A DNA stretch of 37,582 bases from a virus: positions 1 to 37,582 of the IMG/VR virus record IMGVR_UViG_3300042881_001919; one strand, given 5' to 3'. A program made the position numbers and the translations under genes. The notes under the pieces are model-generated. The model saw only the letters and a program-made list of their open reading frames with translations. It was not told where the DNA came from and made no database searches. The first letter of the stretch is position 1, and each line of letters starts with the position of its first letter. This document shows positions 16,199 to 25,000 of the stretch, in pieces.

Positions 16199-18403
16199 TT
16201 ATTCATTTGTAGGACAAACGATCTTTTCTCTTTGGGTTGTTTTAACCGGTAATTCTTTTGTTACAAGAGTATCTTTATCCTTAAAGATATATCCTTTAAT
16301 GGAGCTATATTCAGGTTTTATTCTAAAACGAATTGATAGCCTTTTTTCGTCACAACCTCTTTGACCTTTATTGGACCAATACAAATCAATATATTCTATA
16401 GGGATAATAAAATCTCCCTCATAAATAATACCTGACATCTTTTGTTTTACTTTTTCTAAATACTCATCGGCACCTGAATTGTTAAGCAACCAAACATATA
16501 GTTTATCAATTAATTGATTATATGGGTCGATATAAATTTGTTTTTCGGGAGCTAGTGAACTCTGTTTAAATATTGAGAAAAATTCAGATAAGTAACTATC
16601 GATGAATGGATCCATCTTCTTAACTTCAAAATATGAGTTTGATGGGAATATTACTTTACCATCTTCGTCTTTAAGATCTTGTTTTGAAATTAAGTCCGCC
16701 TTAACGTAATATGTTCCACTTTTAAACGATTTTGTTAAACACGATATTATTTTATCCGCTTGAATGTCTATCGCTTCTTCTCCTGAATGAACTTTTTTAA
16801 TTACATCGATTAATTTTTCTTTTGCGTTGTCAGAACATTTATAATCCAATTGTAGTTTAGTTTGTTTTTTCTTGAAGAACTTTCCGGTAAATTTTTCTTC
16901 ATACTTACTATGTTCTTTTTGCCTTGCGTATGCTAATAAACCCTCTAAGTTATCCGGAACCGTACTTGAATATCTTTGTCTGTTTAGGATTTTTTTAACT
17001 TCATTATCTTCATAATTTTTATCAACAATAAAGTCAGAAATTAATTCTAAAAAGTTTACGGTTCTTTCTTGGTTCTGTAACGCCAATTTTATAATGACAG
17101 GAAATGTACCAACGTTCTTCTTAGCAAAAAACCCATCTAAAATAAAGATTGAATGTTCAAGTTCTCGTTTAAGGTAATCATCATTTAAATTATCTCTAAA
17201 TTTTTTTAACTGACAATATTGAGATTCTTCCGTTTTAGATTGTTTACATAAGTAATCTATTTTTGAGTGTCTTCTTGGTGCAATCTCATTAATTAATGTT
17301 GATTCATTTAATTTTTTCTTAGAAGTTCTTTTAATAAAAAGGTCATTAACAAATTCCCAATTTACAACGTCCCAAAACTTTTTAATATATTCGTCTCTTT
17401 TGTTTTGGTATTTTAGATAATAAGCGTGTTCCCAAACATCAAGACCAAGAAGTGGATAACCACCACCTTTAACGATACCCATTAAAGGATTATCTTGATT
17501 TGGTGTGGACATAATTTTTAACTTACCATCCTTTGCAAGATATAACCAAGCCCAACCAGATCCAAAACGATCTTTAGCCGCTTCGTTAAATTCATCCTTC
17601 ATCTTTTTTATGTTTCCAAAATCAGATGTTATCTTTTTTAATATTTCACCTTTCGGTAATTGTTTCTTCGGGGATAGCATTTTCCAAAACAAAGCGTGGT
17701 TAAAAGATCCGCCCGCATTATTCCTAACCTTATCGTCAAATTTACCAATGGATTTAATAATCTCCTCAAGATCCATATCACCTTCTTTGTCTTTAAGTGA
17801 TTTGTTTAATTTATCCACATAACCTTTGTAATGTTTGTTGTAGTGGATATCCATAGTTTTTGAATCAATGAATCTCTTAAGTGATGAGTACGAGTAAGGT
17901 AATTTCTCAATCCCGATTTTTTTCATTTCAACTATTAAGTTTTCCTTAATTGTTTGTTTCTCGGTTATTAAAAGTTGTTCGTTAATAATCATCAACCTTT
18001 TTTCAATACCTCTACTCTCAAACATTAACTCTTGTATCTCGGGGTGTTTTTTCTCAAACATTTTAATTAATTGACCAGCAAACGCATTTGCTTCGTCTTC
18101 ATTCTTCCCTCCAATATCAGGACCAACTTGTCTTTTAAGAATTTTCATTTGGTGTTCGTGTACCCACTCGTGAGCCAAAGTTCTCAATACATCCCTATTA
18201 AGTCTCCCTTTAGATAAGATTTTTAATTCGGAATCCATTGTTCTACTACCTGTGGACATTTCACCTTTTCTATCGCTTAAAAAAGTAACTTTTAAATCAT
18301 TCTTTAAAGGGTATTTGGTTTGTAAAAAAGCAATAAATTTTTTAGCAAGATCTTTATCTTCCTTAGACATATCGCAATTTACGTGTTTGATTGAAACTCT
18401 CAT
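16199..18403 (-). CDS. Zincin-like / Mn-superoxide dismutase / unknown multidomain protein
   Basis: A 734-aa protein with at least three parts. Residues 1-125 are a zincin-like domain with HEWVH (H78, E79, H82) and a downstream NEDEANAFAGQL whose E104 could be the third ligand. Residues about 166-358 are a complete Fe/Mn superoxide dismutase: ligands H187 (MDIHYNKHYKGYV), H236 (NHALFWKML), D322 and H326 (LDVWEHAYYLKYQNKR), gate residues H191 and Y195, and GSGWAWL. GG at 231-232 and Q303 (PNQDNPLMG) favour the Mn type. Residues about 375-734 are unrecognised. Clusters of (I/L)xE motifs flank the SOD domain. SOD converts superoxide to peroxide and oxygen. The start ATG 18403 is only 4 nt from the TATTTATT element; Met12 is an alternative start. 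Confidence 0.9.
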   Translation of the reverse strand: MRVSIKHVNCDMSKEDKDLAKKFIAFLQTKYPLKNDLKVTFLSDRKGEMSTGSRTMDSELKILSKGRLNRDVLRTLAHEWVHEHQMKILKRQVGPDIGGKNEDEANAFAGQLIKMFEKKHPEIQELMFESRGIEKRLMIINEQLLITEKQTIKENLIVEMKKIGIEKLPYSYSSLKRFIDSKTMDIHYNKHYKGYVDKLNKSLKDKEGDMDLEEIIKSIGKFDDKVRNNAGGSFNHALFWKMLSPKKQLPKGEILKKITSDFGNIKKMKDEFNEAAKDRFGSGWAWLYLAKDGKLKIMSTPNQDNPLMGIVKGGGYPLLGLDVWEHAYYLKYQNKRDEYIKKFWDVVNWEFVNDLFIKRTSKKKLNESTLINEIAPRRHSKIDYLCKQSKTEESQYCQLKKFRDNLNDDYLKRELEHSIFILDGFFAKKNVGTFPVIIKLALQNQERTVNFLELISDFIVDKNYEDNEVKKILNRQRYSSTVPDNLEGLLAYARQKEHSKYEEKFTGKFFKKKQTKLQLDYKCSDNAKEKLIDVIKKVHSGEEAIDIQADKIISCLTKSFKSGTYYVKADLISKQDLKDEDGKVIFPSNSYFEVKKMDPFIDSYLSEFFSIFKQSSLAPEKQIYIDPYNQLIDKLYVWLLNNSGADEYLEKVKQKMSGIIYEGDFIIPIEYIDLYWSNKGQRGCDEKRLSIRFRIKPEYSSIKGYIFKDKDTLVTKELPVKTTQREKIVCPTNE

Positions 18404-18407
18404 TACA

Positions 18408-18415
18408 AATAAATA
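18408..18415 (-). promoter_or_regulatory. TATTTATT promoter-like element (minus strand)
   Basis: TATTTATT read on the minus strand stands 4 nt before ATG 18403, one of four sites with a 3-4 nt gap. Confidence 0.4.
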
Positions 18416-18434
18416 TCCCCAACACTAAAAAGGA

Positions 18435-20204
18435 TTACCTTCTCTTGTTTATAAGTTTAAGGATTTCTTCCGCCACATCACCAGTACTTTCAATAACCCC
18501 ATCACCCATTACGGTTCTAATTATTTCTTTCTTACGATTAAGGATATCATAAATCGCACCCTCAATGGTATTTTCGAATAACGGATAATAAACCAATACA
18601 TTTGATTTCTGACCATAACGATATGCTCTGTCCTCAGCTTGTGCGTGTTCTGCAGGTACAAAAGATAAGTCATTCATAATAACAACCTCAGCGGCTGTTA
18701 ATGTTAAACCAACACCTGCAGCTTTTAAGTTACCAACAAATACCTTTATCTTGTCGTCGTTTTGGAACTGGTCAACAGCCTGTTGTCTCATTGCGTTAGA
18801 ACAACTACCATCAAGATAAACGGCTTGTTTACCGAAATGTTGATAGATTGTTTGGAGTGTGTCCGTAAAGTTGGTGAATATAATTACCTTCTTTCCTTGA
18901 TCTAAAATATTCTCCGCAAAATCGATTGTTGGTTTTGCTTTTTCATTTGCAATCACTTTTCTAACTTTCATTAACTTTGAAAACTGAACCGTAAGTGAAG
19001 ACGATTCATCGGGATTTTTATCGTACCAATCAAAGTATTCACCCATAAGTTCTTCATATTCTTTGGATTTCAACCTTAAATAAACAGGACTGATGATTTT
19101 ATCGGGTAAATCTAAAACATCCTCCTTCAAACGGCGAAGAATTTGTTTCGAGGTTCTATCACGTAATTCCTCAAGATTCGATGCCCCCGTTACATTCCAT
19201 ACTTTTCTTTTACCTGCTGTAAACTGAAACCCTTGACAATAACGAATCGCATAAGCTTTCCAATTTTGAGCAACAGGACTCTCAATTAAGTTTAGTAAGT
19301 TGTAATAGTTCATAGGTCGAGATGTCATAGGAGTTCCCGTTAATAACCAAACTCTATCTATTTTTTTTGCAAAACTATTAATTATTTTTGTTCTTTGAGC
19401 CTGAACATTTGAAATCATATGTGCTTCATCTAAAATAACGAGATCAAAATTACTTTGTAATAAAAGTGATTCATCTTTTTTCTTTGGGTCTGAATCGTAG
19501 AAATTCTTTAGAATATCGTAATTCATAATCACAAAATCGGATTCTGTTGAGAATTTCTTTCCTTCCGCAATAAAAACAGATCGGTCAGAATAATTCTCAA
19601 TCTCTCTTTGCCAGTTAATCTTTAAAGACGCGGGACAAACAATTAATATTTTTTTAACACCCGTCTCTAACGCGGCAATAATTGTTGATGTTGTTTTACC
19701 AAGACCCATATCATCAGCCAAAATAAATCTTTTTGACCCCGCCAATTTTTCAATCGCAATCCTTTGATGATCTAACGGTGGTCGGTGAGAGTACTTTGAA
19801 TAATCAATCTCAACTTTTTCTATCTTGTGGGTTTTAATGAGTGCCGATTTTGGAACCCAAAACTCACTTAACTTATCGTTATCAAAAAATTTACCCCAAA
19901 TATGATACGACTTTTCTTTCTCAACCAAAAGTTTTTCTATGAATATTTGTTCGGGGACTTGTAGTAGATATCTTTCTTCTGAAAACTTTTTAGCAAAGTA
20001 AGAATCCAACTCAACCCACTTTCGAGCCACCTTAGGTGTTGTGTCGTAATACGTCGTAATGTAATCTGCTTGAGTTCTTGTTGGGTAAAATTTACTTGAT
20101 ACTTCCTTCTTATTTTTTAAATAAAGTATATAGTTATTCGCACCACTATAGGTGTCGAGCAAATCCAACGCCTTATGTTCAATAAGTGATTTAGTATTCT
20201 CCAA
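18435..20204 (-). CDS. SNF2-family DNA helicase/translocase
   Basis: A 589-aa SF2 ATPase of the SWI2/SNF2 type. Motif I is DDMGLGKTT (K170), Ia is LIVCPASLKINWQRE, II is DEAH (259-262), III is LLTGTPM (287-293), IV/V regions are KVIIFTNFTDTL and GNLKAAGVGLTLTAAE, and VI is QAEDRAYRYGQ (522-532). The first 130 residues are a separate N-terminal region, perhaps for DNA binding. Such proteins move along duplex DNA and remodel forks or protein-DNA complexes; in phages they may take part in recombination-dependent replication, as T4 UvsW does. The only usable start in frame is TTG 20204; a stop lies four codons upstream and the next Met is residue 166, inside motif I. Confidence 0.92.
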   Translation of the reverse strand: MENTKSLIEHKALDLLDTYSGANNYILYLKNKKEVSSKFYPTRTQADYITTYYDTTPKVARKWVELDSYFAKKFSEERYLLQVPEQIFIEKLLVEKEKSYHIWGKFFDNDKLSEFWVPKSALIKTHKIEKVEIDYSKYSHRPPLDHQRIAIEKLAGSKRFILADDMGLGKTTSTIIAALETGVKKILIVCPASLKINWQREIENYSDRSVFIAEGKKFSTESDFVIMNYDILKNFYDSDPKKKDESLLLQSNFDLVILDEAHMISNVQAQRTKIINSFAKKIDRVWLLTGTPMTSRPMNYYNLLNLIESPVAQNWKAYAIRYCQGFQFTAGKRKVWNVTGASNLEELRDRTSKQILRRLKEDVLDLPDKIISPVYLRLKSKEYEELMGEYFDWYDKNPDESSSLTVQFSKLMKVRKVIANEKAKPTIDFAENILDQGKKVIIFTNFTDTLQTIYQHFGKQAVYLDGSCSNAMRQQAVDQFQNDDKIKVFVGNLKAAGVGLTLTAAEVVIMNDLSFVPAEHAQAEDRAYRYGQKSNVLVYYPLFENTIEGAIYDILNRKKEIIRTVMGDGVIESTGDVAEEILKLINKRR

Positions 20205-20238
20205 AATATCTTTTTAATAAAAATAACAATAAAAAGAA

Positions 20239-20246
20239 TATTTATC
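20239..20246 (+). promoter_or_regulatory. TATTTATC promoter-like element
   Basis: TATTTATC ends 14 nt before ATG 20261, within the divergent region between the helicase and gp14-like genes. Confidence 0.45.
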
Positions 20247-20260
20247 AAGAAAAACGTATT

Positions 20261-20773
20261 ATGCAAAGTAGTGTTCCTATAAGTAGATTGGGTAAATTTT
20301 TTGGAGATCGTGATTTTGAGTTAGAAATTGGGATGGGTCAAGAATGGCTTATCGGTGATATGAATTTCACTTGTGTCCTTTATAGGGTTGATAAGAACAA
20401 AATTAAAACCGACGATGTCTATGGGGAAGTAGTTCAGGATGGTATTAAATTTTTACCTCCCGTTGAGTTTAATGCTTACGTTGGGATTGCGGCTCCCGAT
20501 AATAAATTTTTGGGATCAACAAGAATGGATCAGATGGAACCCGGAAATATTACAATGTCAGTTTATTTAAAAACATTAGAGGATTTAGATATCGATATTG
20601 ATTTTGGGGATTACATTGGATATTACGATAAAGAAAATTTTGTTAGATATTATACGGTCGTTAATGATGGTCGTGTAGTTTCGGATTTAAAACACACATA
20701 TAAAGGCTTCAAACCCTTTTATAGAACAATAATAGCGGCTCCTGTTGGACCAAATGAATTTAGAGGATTATAA
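20261..20773 (+). CDS. Neck protein, T4 gp14-like
   Basis: A 170-aa protein (T4 gp14 has 256). It shows the gp14 order of elements: VLYRVDKNKIKTDDVYGEV, then a beta segment (PPVEFNAYVGIAAPDNKFLGS), then PGNITMSVYLKTLEDLDI and a GDYIGYYDKENFVRYYTV region, followed by KGFKPFYRTII, comparable with the EPYDPFYQ-type segment of gp14. The C-terminal part of T4 gp14 is missing. With gp13 it would form the neck. Its stop and the start of the gp15-like gene overlap by one base (TAATG), showing coupling. The assignment rests on both weak sequence likeness and position just before gp15- and gp18-like genes. Confidence 0.65.
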   Translation: MQSSVPISRLGKFFGDRDFELEIGMGQEWLIGDMNFTCVLYRVDKNKIKTDDVYGEVVQDGIKFLPPVEFNAYVGIAAPDNKFLGSTRMDQMEPGNITMSVYLKTLEDLDIDIDFGDYIGYYDKENFVRYYTVVNDGRVVSDLKHTYKGFKPFYRTIIAAPVGPNEFRGL

Positions 20774-21810
20774 TGGGACTACCAAAGAAATCAGTTAAAC
20801 CATTCATACCTTTGAACTACCCTAAAACTCTTTTACCGAGAAGGGAAGAAATTAAAGATATGATAACTAAGGACGGAACTTACCTTCCTAAGTCATTACT
20901 TCATGCCGATTTAGATGGGGGATTTTTAGATTTTGTTAAAGGAACTCTTAAAATTTCGTCAGAAGGTAAAACAATTCCTGTTGTTGATATTTTGGTAACA
21001 ACTCAAAACTGGTCTCAATTTGTCCAAACGTGGGACATACAAAACATTGATAAAAATATCGAACCCCCTTTTATTACGGTAATTAGAAACCCTGAAGTGA
21101 AATATGGTAATAACCCTGCGGTTATGTATAATATACCAAATAGAAGAATGTATTACTATATGGAAGTCCCAACTTGGGATGGGAATAGAGTTGGTGCCGA
21201 TATTTATAAAATACCTCAACCAGTTCCTGTTGATATAAAATACACGGTGGCAATTGTGTGTAATAGAATGAGGGAAGCCAATACTCTTAATAAAAGAATA
21301 ATGGAGACGTTCGCATCAAGACAAGCGTACCAAACAATTAAAGGACATTACATTCCAATCATTAATGATGGTATGTCAGATGAATCTTCATTAGATTTAG
21401 AGAAAAGAAAATATTATATCCAAAAATACGAATTCACAATGATGGGGTTCTTAATTGATGAGGATGAGTTTGAGGTTTACCCTGCATTATCAAGAACGTT
21501 CCAAATGTACGAACTTGATCAAAGACCGGCTAAAGGTCCACAAAAGAAACAATCTCCCATTCAACCTGAAGTTATTACATTATCTTACGTTGGTAATACA
21601 ACTCAAGAATTTTATTTTGAATATGAATGTGATTTATTATTTGAGGACTCCGTAAATTTGGACTCATATTCAGTTTATATAAACGACCAATATTATGGTG
21701 ATGACGTAAACAGAATTCAGATTAATAATGGGGATACTTTAAGAATTGATGTTGTCAAACAAGATCCATTGTTAGATGGTAGTGTTTCCTACTCTCAGTT
21801 CTTAGTTTAA
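20773..21810 (+). CDS. Tail terminator/sheath-stabiliser, T4 gp15-like
   Basis: A 345-aa protein (T4 gp15 has 272). The gp15-like core covers about residues 85-245: PFITVIRNPEV, PVPVDIKYTVAIVCNRMREANTLNKRIMETF corresponds to the 'P.kM.YElSIfTRy..Dm.QIvEqIlp.F' segment, and KYYIQKYEFTMMGFLIDEDEFEVYP to the 'R.iEwsLtFEvnGWmyPP' segment. Gp15 caps the finished tail and stabilises the sheath. The last 85 residues are an extra beta-rich region (ITLSYVGNTTQEFYFEYE onwards) not in T4. It overlaps the gp14-like gene by one base and converges by 4 bases with the small minus-strand regulator gene. Confidence 0.75.
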   Translation: MGLPKKSVKPFIPLNYPKTLLPRREEIKDMITKDGTYLPKSLLHADLDGGFLDFVKGTLKISSEGKTIPVVDILVTTQNWSQFVQTWDIQNIDKNIEPPFITVIRNPEVKYGNNPAVMYNIPNRRMYYYMEVPTWDGNRVGADIYKIPQPVPVDIKYTVAIVCNRMREANTLNKRIMETFASRQAYQTIKGHYIPIINDGMSDESSLDLEKRKYYIQKYEFTMMGFLIDEDEFEVYPALSRTFQMYELDQRPAKGPQKKQSPIQPEVITLSYVGNTTQEFYFEYECDLLFEDSVNLDSYSVYINDQYYGDDVNRIQINNGDTLRIDVVKQDPLLDGSVSYSQFLV

Positions 21811-21971
21811 TCTTCCCCGTATATATCTTTTTTCTCCTTACATTTTTCAAAAATAAGGTTCTCTAAAAACTTATACATTTTAATTCCCCTCTTATCACAA
21901 TACTTCTTTAGTGTTTCGTGAGATTCGATTGAAATTTTTAAATTTTTTATCTTCTTAATATCTTTATCCAT
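21807..21971 (-). CDS. Small ribbon-helix-helix (CopG/Arc-like) regulator
   Basis: A 54-aa basic protein from ATG 21971 to TAA 21807, overlapping the gp15-like stop by 4 bases. It has the layout of a ribbon-helix-helix DNA-binding protein: a strand NLKISIES, a first helix HETLKKYCDKRG and a second helix on MYKFLENLIFEKCKEKK. Such proteins dimerise through the strand, which enters the major groove, and often repress their own gene. It lies divergent to the tail sheath gene, with a TATTTATA element 36 nt upstream and two GGCAGAA copies just before its start. It may control the sheath promoter, itself or both. The fold is a good guess from pattern; the target is inferred. Confidence 0.7.
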   Translation of the reverse strand: MDKDIKKIKNLKISIESHETLKKYCDKRGIKMYKFLENLIFEKCKEKKDIYGED

Positions 21972-21973
21972 AG

Positions 21974-21991
21974 GGCAGAAAAAAGGCAGAA
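21974..21991. promoter_or_regulatory. GGCAGAA direct repeat, possible operator
   Basis: GGCAGAA occurs at 21974-21980 and 21985-21991, 11 bp apart, about one helical turn. It is GC-richer than the surroundings and sits directly before the regulator start, as expected for an autoregulatory site. Function is inferred. Confidence 0.3.
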
Positions 21992-22007
21992 TAAAATCAT
22001 ACCAAAA

Positions 22008-22015
22008 TATAAATA
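22008..22015 (-). promoter_or_regulatory. TATTTATA promoter-like element for the small regulator (minus)
   Basis: TATTTATA read on the minus strand ends 36 nt before ATG 21971. Confidence 0.45.
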
Positions 22016-22051
22016 CTTTCTATAATGTAAAGTTTTTCCTTTTTTCTATAA

Positions 22052-22059
22052 TATTTATA
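22052..22059 (+). promoter_or_regulatory. TATTTATA promoter-like element for the tail sheath
   Basis: TATTTATA ends 33 nt before ATG 22093. The tube gene has the same element with a 34-nt gap. Two TTTCTATAAT copies (22017-22026 and 22043-22052), each containing a perfect TATAAT hexamer, lie just upstream. Confidence 0.5.
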
Positions 22060-22092
22060 GGTAAATAAATAAGTAAAAGACATTTTTAAATT

Positions 22093-25000
22093 ATGGCAAC
22101 AAACAGTAAGGTTTTTGTTTCTCCTGGTGTATATACTTCTGAAGTTGACTTAAGTTTTGTAGCACAAAGCGTTGGGGTAACTACATTAGGTATTGCAGGT
22201 GAGACTTTAATAGGTCCTGCTTTCGAACCGATCTTTATTACAAGTTTCGATGAATTCCAAACCGTATTTGGTGGGACTTCACCTGAAAAATTTGTTAATA
22301 CTCAGATCCCTAAATACGAAGCGGCCTACATCGCAAAAGCATATTTACAACAATCTAACCAATTGTTTGTAACTAGAATATTAGGTTTATCTGGTTATGA
22401 TGCGGGACCATCTTGGTCAATAACAACGGTTGCAAACGTTAATCCTGCAACAATCAATCAATGGTGTTTAAGTTCTGTAACTGATTTTGATACTTGTGTT
22501 ACAACTTGTGTGACACCTAAAGTATTATCATTCTCAGTACCATTTACGGCTTGTACTAATGGAGAACAAACGATCGGATATAACGGATCATTCCCTTCAA
22601 TTATAGAGGATATTCTTGCACAACAATATGAAGAATTTAATGGGGACACATCAACATTAGAAGCTCAAATTAATAGTTTGATATTTGGTGTAATTACAAG
22701 TGATAATCCGTACACCGCTGAAGACGAACAAATCGCATATTTTGGTTCTATCGATACAGATGACTACAACACATTAAATGGTGCTGGTTGGACGGCAGAA
22801 ACAAACGTATTCGAAGTCCCTTCAGTTTCGTTGGATGCAACTGATCTTATGTCATCATTAAATGACTCTTGGTACTACGCATTATTTGCTAACACTGGTA
22901 ATACAAATTATTCAGGTTATTCATTCTTTACATATGTGTCAGGTTTAACGGCTTACTACCCTAACCCAACATCAACTCCTCAAGCGTCGGCAACACCGAC
23001 ACCAACACCATCATTTGTTAACCCTTGTATTACCCCATCACCTTTTACTTCACCAACACCAACACCAACACCGGTTAATATTGATTGTTATTCAGGTACG
23101 GTTGTGGGTAAAATTTATTACTACACGGGGACATCTTATGTTGATTACGATAACGTAGTTGTTGCAACTTTAAGATCAAGAGGTTTATCAACTTATACCA
23201 CAGACACAAACCCAATGTATTCAGTTACGGGTGTAACAGATGTTTCTTTAGATATGACAGGACAATATTCTGGTGTTCTTAAGAACCCTTATTTAACATT
23301 TGCGGTAAATGCAAAAGATAAATTTGGAACAAACTTTACGTTTGAAACATCATTAACACAAAATGATCCTGAGTATATCACAAAAGTGTTTGGAGTTAGT
23401 AACTTCCAAAAACCAAGAATTGAGGTTCCAATATTTGCGGAAGAAGTATTCCAATCATTCTTAAATTATTCTTGGAAAAAAGGATACATTAGAGGATTAA
23501 ACTCTGAGTTTATTGAATTAGATTCTGCTCAAAGCGGTGACCCTAATTCAATTGGGTGGTACTTAGACAGATGGCAAACACCTAACTCACCTTGGGTTGT
23601 ATCTGAATTAAGAGGTAATAAAGTTTATGACTTATTTAGATTCTATACAGTTTCTGATGGTGATGCGGCAAACACATTAGTTAAAATATCGATTATTAAT
23701 CAAACATACAACAACTTAACGTTTGACGTATTAATTCGTGATTATTTTGATACCGATGCAAATCCAGTGGTTATTGAGAAATACACTAATTGTACGATGG
23801 ATCCGGGACAAAATAACTTTATCGGTAATAAAATCGGAACATTAGACGGAGAATACATATTGAATTCTAAATATGTTATGGTTGAAATGAATGAGGACGC
23901 ACCTATCGATTCACTTCCTTGTGGATTTAATGGATTTAATTTTAGAAATTATGCGGGAGCTAACTCACCATTCCCAATCATTAAAGGTAAATACGATTTC
24001 CCTGGTGAAGTTATTTATAACCCACCATTTGGTTTATCAACAGGTAACGATGATGCTTTAATTAGCCCAGGAGACAATGTAAGAAGAACATACTTAGGTA
24101 TATCTAATAGCCTTGGATGGGATCCGGCTTACTTCGAGTATGTTGGTAAGAGAAATCCAAACAACACTTGTGATATAGATGGTTTACCATTTAATTACAG
24201 GTCAGCAGGTTTCCATATGGATGTTAACGCTAGTGGATTAACAATCGGACCTGAGTTCTCAACAAGTGGTCAAACAAGATTTATTTGTGGTAACTCACCG
24301 TTCATTACAGATCCTGAATTACCAACAAATGCTTACTACAGATTATTCGCACGTAAATTTACATTCTTAGTACAAGGTGGATTTGACGGATGGGACATCT
24401 ATAGAGAGTGGAGAACTAACACGGACGAATTCGAAATCGGTAGAAGAGGGTTCTTACGTGGATCTTGTCCATCAACTAGATACCCTAACGCAACAGGATG
24501 GGGAGCATTTAAACAGATTTCTCTTGGTGATGGTACTCAGAATTGGGCGAATTCAGATTATTACGCATACCTATTGGGTCAACAAACATTCGCTAACCCT
24601 GAGGCAACAAACATTAATGTATTCGTTACCCCTGGTATTGATTATGTTAATAATAGTAACTTGGTTGAGTCGGCAATTAATATGATCGAATTCAGTAGAG
24701 CGGATTCACTTTATGTGTGTACAACTCCTGATTATGATTTGTATTTACCAACAACAACAGGTATTGACGGATTTATTTACCCAACAGAAGCGGTTGATAA
24801 TTTAGATAACACAGGTATTGACTCTAACTACACGGCAACTTACTACCCTTGGGTATTAACTCGTGACAGCGTTAACAACACTCAAATCTATATTCCACCA
24901 ACGGCTGAGGTAACAAGAAACTTGGCGTTAACCGATAACATCGCATTCCCTTGGTTCGCGGCGGCAGGTTACACTCGTGGTATTGTTAATTGTGTTAAAG

